Source: Collinsella sp. TM09-10AT
Lineage (GTDB): Bacteria; Actinomycetota; Coriobacteriia; Coriobacteriales; Coriobacteriaceae
Assembly (NCBI RefSeq): GCF_003436275.1
Contig: NZ_QSOP01000002.1
Coordinates: 91,725 to 155,724 of the forward strand
Reading direction: 5' to 3'
Length of the DNA stretch: 64,000 bases
Shown: piece after piece, positions 63,879 to 64,000 of the stretch
How the letters are laid out: every line of letters begins with the position of its first letter
Numbering within the stretch: position 1 is the first letter of the stretch
Notes under the pieces: model-generated
Databases searched by the model: none
What the model was told of the DNA's origin: nothing
The model's input: the letters and a program-made list of their open reading frames with translations, nothing else
Program-made: the position numbers and the translations under genes

Positions 63879-63995
63879 GGTCAGCGGCCAGAGCATGGGG
63901 GGCACGCCCGGTCCCGTTCCGAACCCGGAAGCTAAGCCCCATCGCGCCGAGAGTACTGCGGGGCCAGCCCGTGGGAGGCCAGGGCGCCGCTGACC
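63879..63995 (+). rRNA. rrf: 5S ribosomal RNA
   Basis: A complete molecule of about 117 nt whose ends pair (GGTCAGCGGC with GCCGCTGACC). CCGTTCCGAACCCGGAAGCT and the GAGAGTACTGCGGGGCC region are conserved 5S blocks. The pairing extends a few bases beyond both ends (CCACC/GGTGG), probably a processing stem. It closes the rRNA operon 5 nt before the window end. Confidence 0.93.
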
Positions 63996-64000
63996 GGTGG

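Overview
The window reads as a chromosomal stretch from a high-GC actinobacterium of the class Coriobacteriia, most likely Collinsella (16S close to what I remember of C. aerofaciens). Supporting this are the complete 16S-23S-5S rRNA operon at the right end, strong GC-rich codon use, heavy use of GTG starts, and the gene content (EtfAB-linked lactate dehydrogenase, Tat lipoprotein binding proteins, RecJ fused to a helicase). I could not run a database search, so the genus is inference.

Layout. 1-3.4 kb: the end of a DUF2130 gene facing a Ski2-like DUF3516 helicase. 3.7-10.3 kb: a tRNA-modification neighbourhood (TrmB, a Trm9/ALKBH8-like methyltransferase, Elp3) interrupted by a membrane-bound HTH regulator paired with a DUF4097 envelope protein. 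10.3-15.9 kb: a compact three-gene minus-strand cassette (Lhr/BrxHI-like helicase, BrxD-like ATPase, TerB_N/TerB_C protein), the best candidate here for an uncharacterised DNA-processing or defence system. 16.0-20.1 kb: a DUF554 membrane protein and a five-gene operon of secreted or membrane-anchored proteins of unknown role. 20.4-24.0 kb: FAD lactate/glycolate-type dehydrogenase with EtfB and a ferredoxin-domain EtfA, probably an electron-bifurcating lactate oxidation complex. 24.0-29.5 kb: HD protein, AzlCD exporter, KdgT permease, a GGDEF protein and an EamA transporter. 29.6-37.6 kb: PurL, a CPA2 antiporter, an SDR oxidoreductase and homoserine dehydrogenase, separated by clear intrinsic terminators.

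37.9-44.2 kb: a complete branched-chain amino acid ABC importer with two tandem binding proteins (LivJ, LivJ, LivH, LivM, LivG, LivF). 44.2-47.0 kb: strongly folded non-coding DNA, CutC, a HIT/GalT-like protein and a BASS transporter. 47.2-53.7 kb: a 21-codon upstream ORF overlapping a RecJ-helicase fusion, then the bifunctional (p)ppGpp enzyme and an MBL-fold hydrolase. 53.9-56.6 kb: class II aldolase, a tandem non-coding repeat and a transglutaminase-like protein. 56.6-58.4 kb: tRNA-Leu(CAA) with a duplicated 3' end, a structured leader, and infC-rpmI-rplT. 58.4-64.0 kb: rRNA operon with no tRNA in its spacer.

Most genes are ordinary housekeeping or transport. Items worth a second look are the TerB/BrxD/helicase cassette, the co-location of Elp3 with a Trm9-like enzyme, the secreted-protein operon, the RecJ fusion with its overlapping upstream ORF, and several long inverted or tandem repeats between genes. 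No CRISPR array, transposase, integrase or prophage gene was seen.
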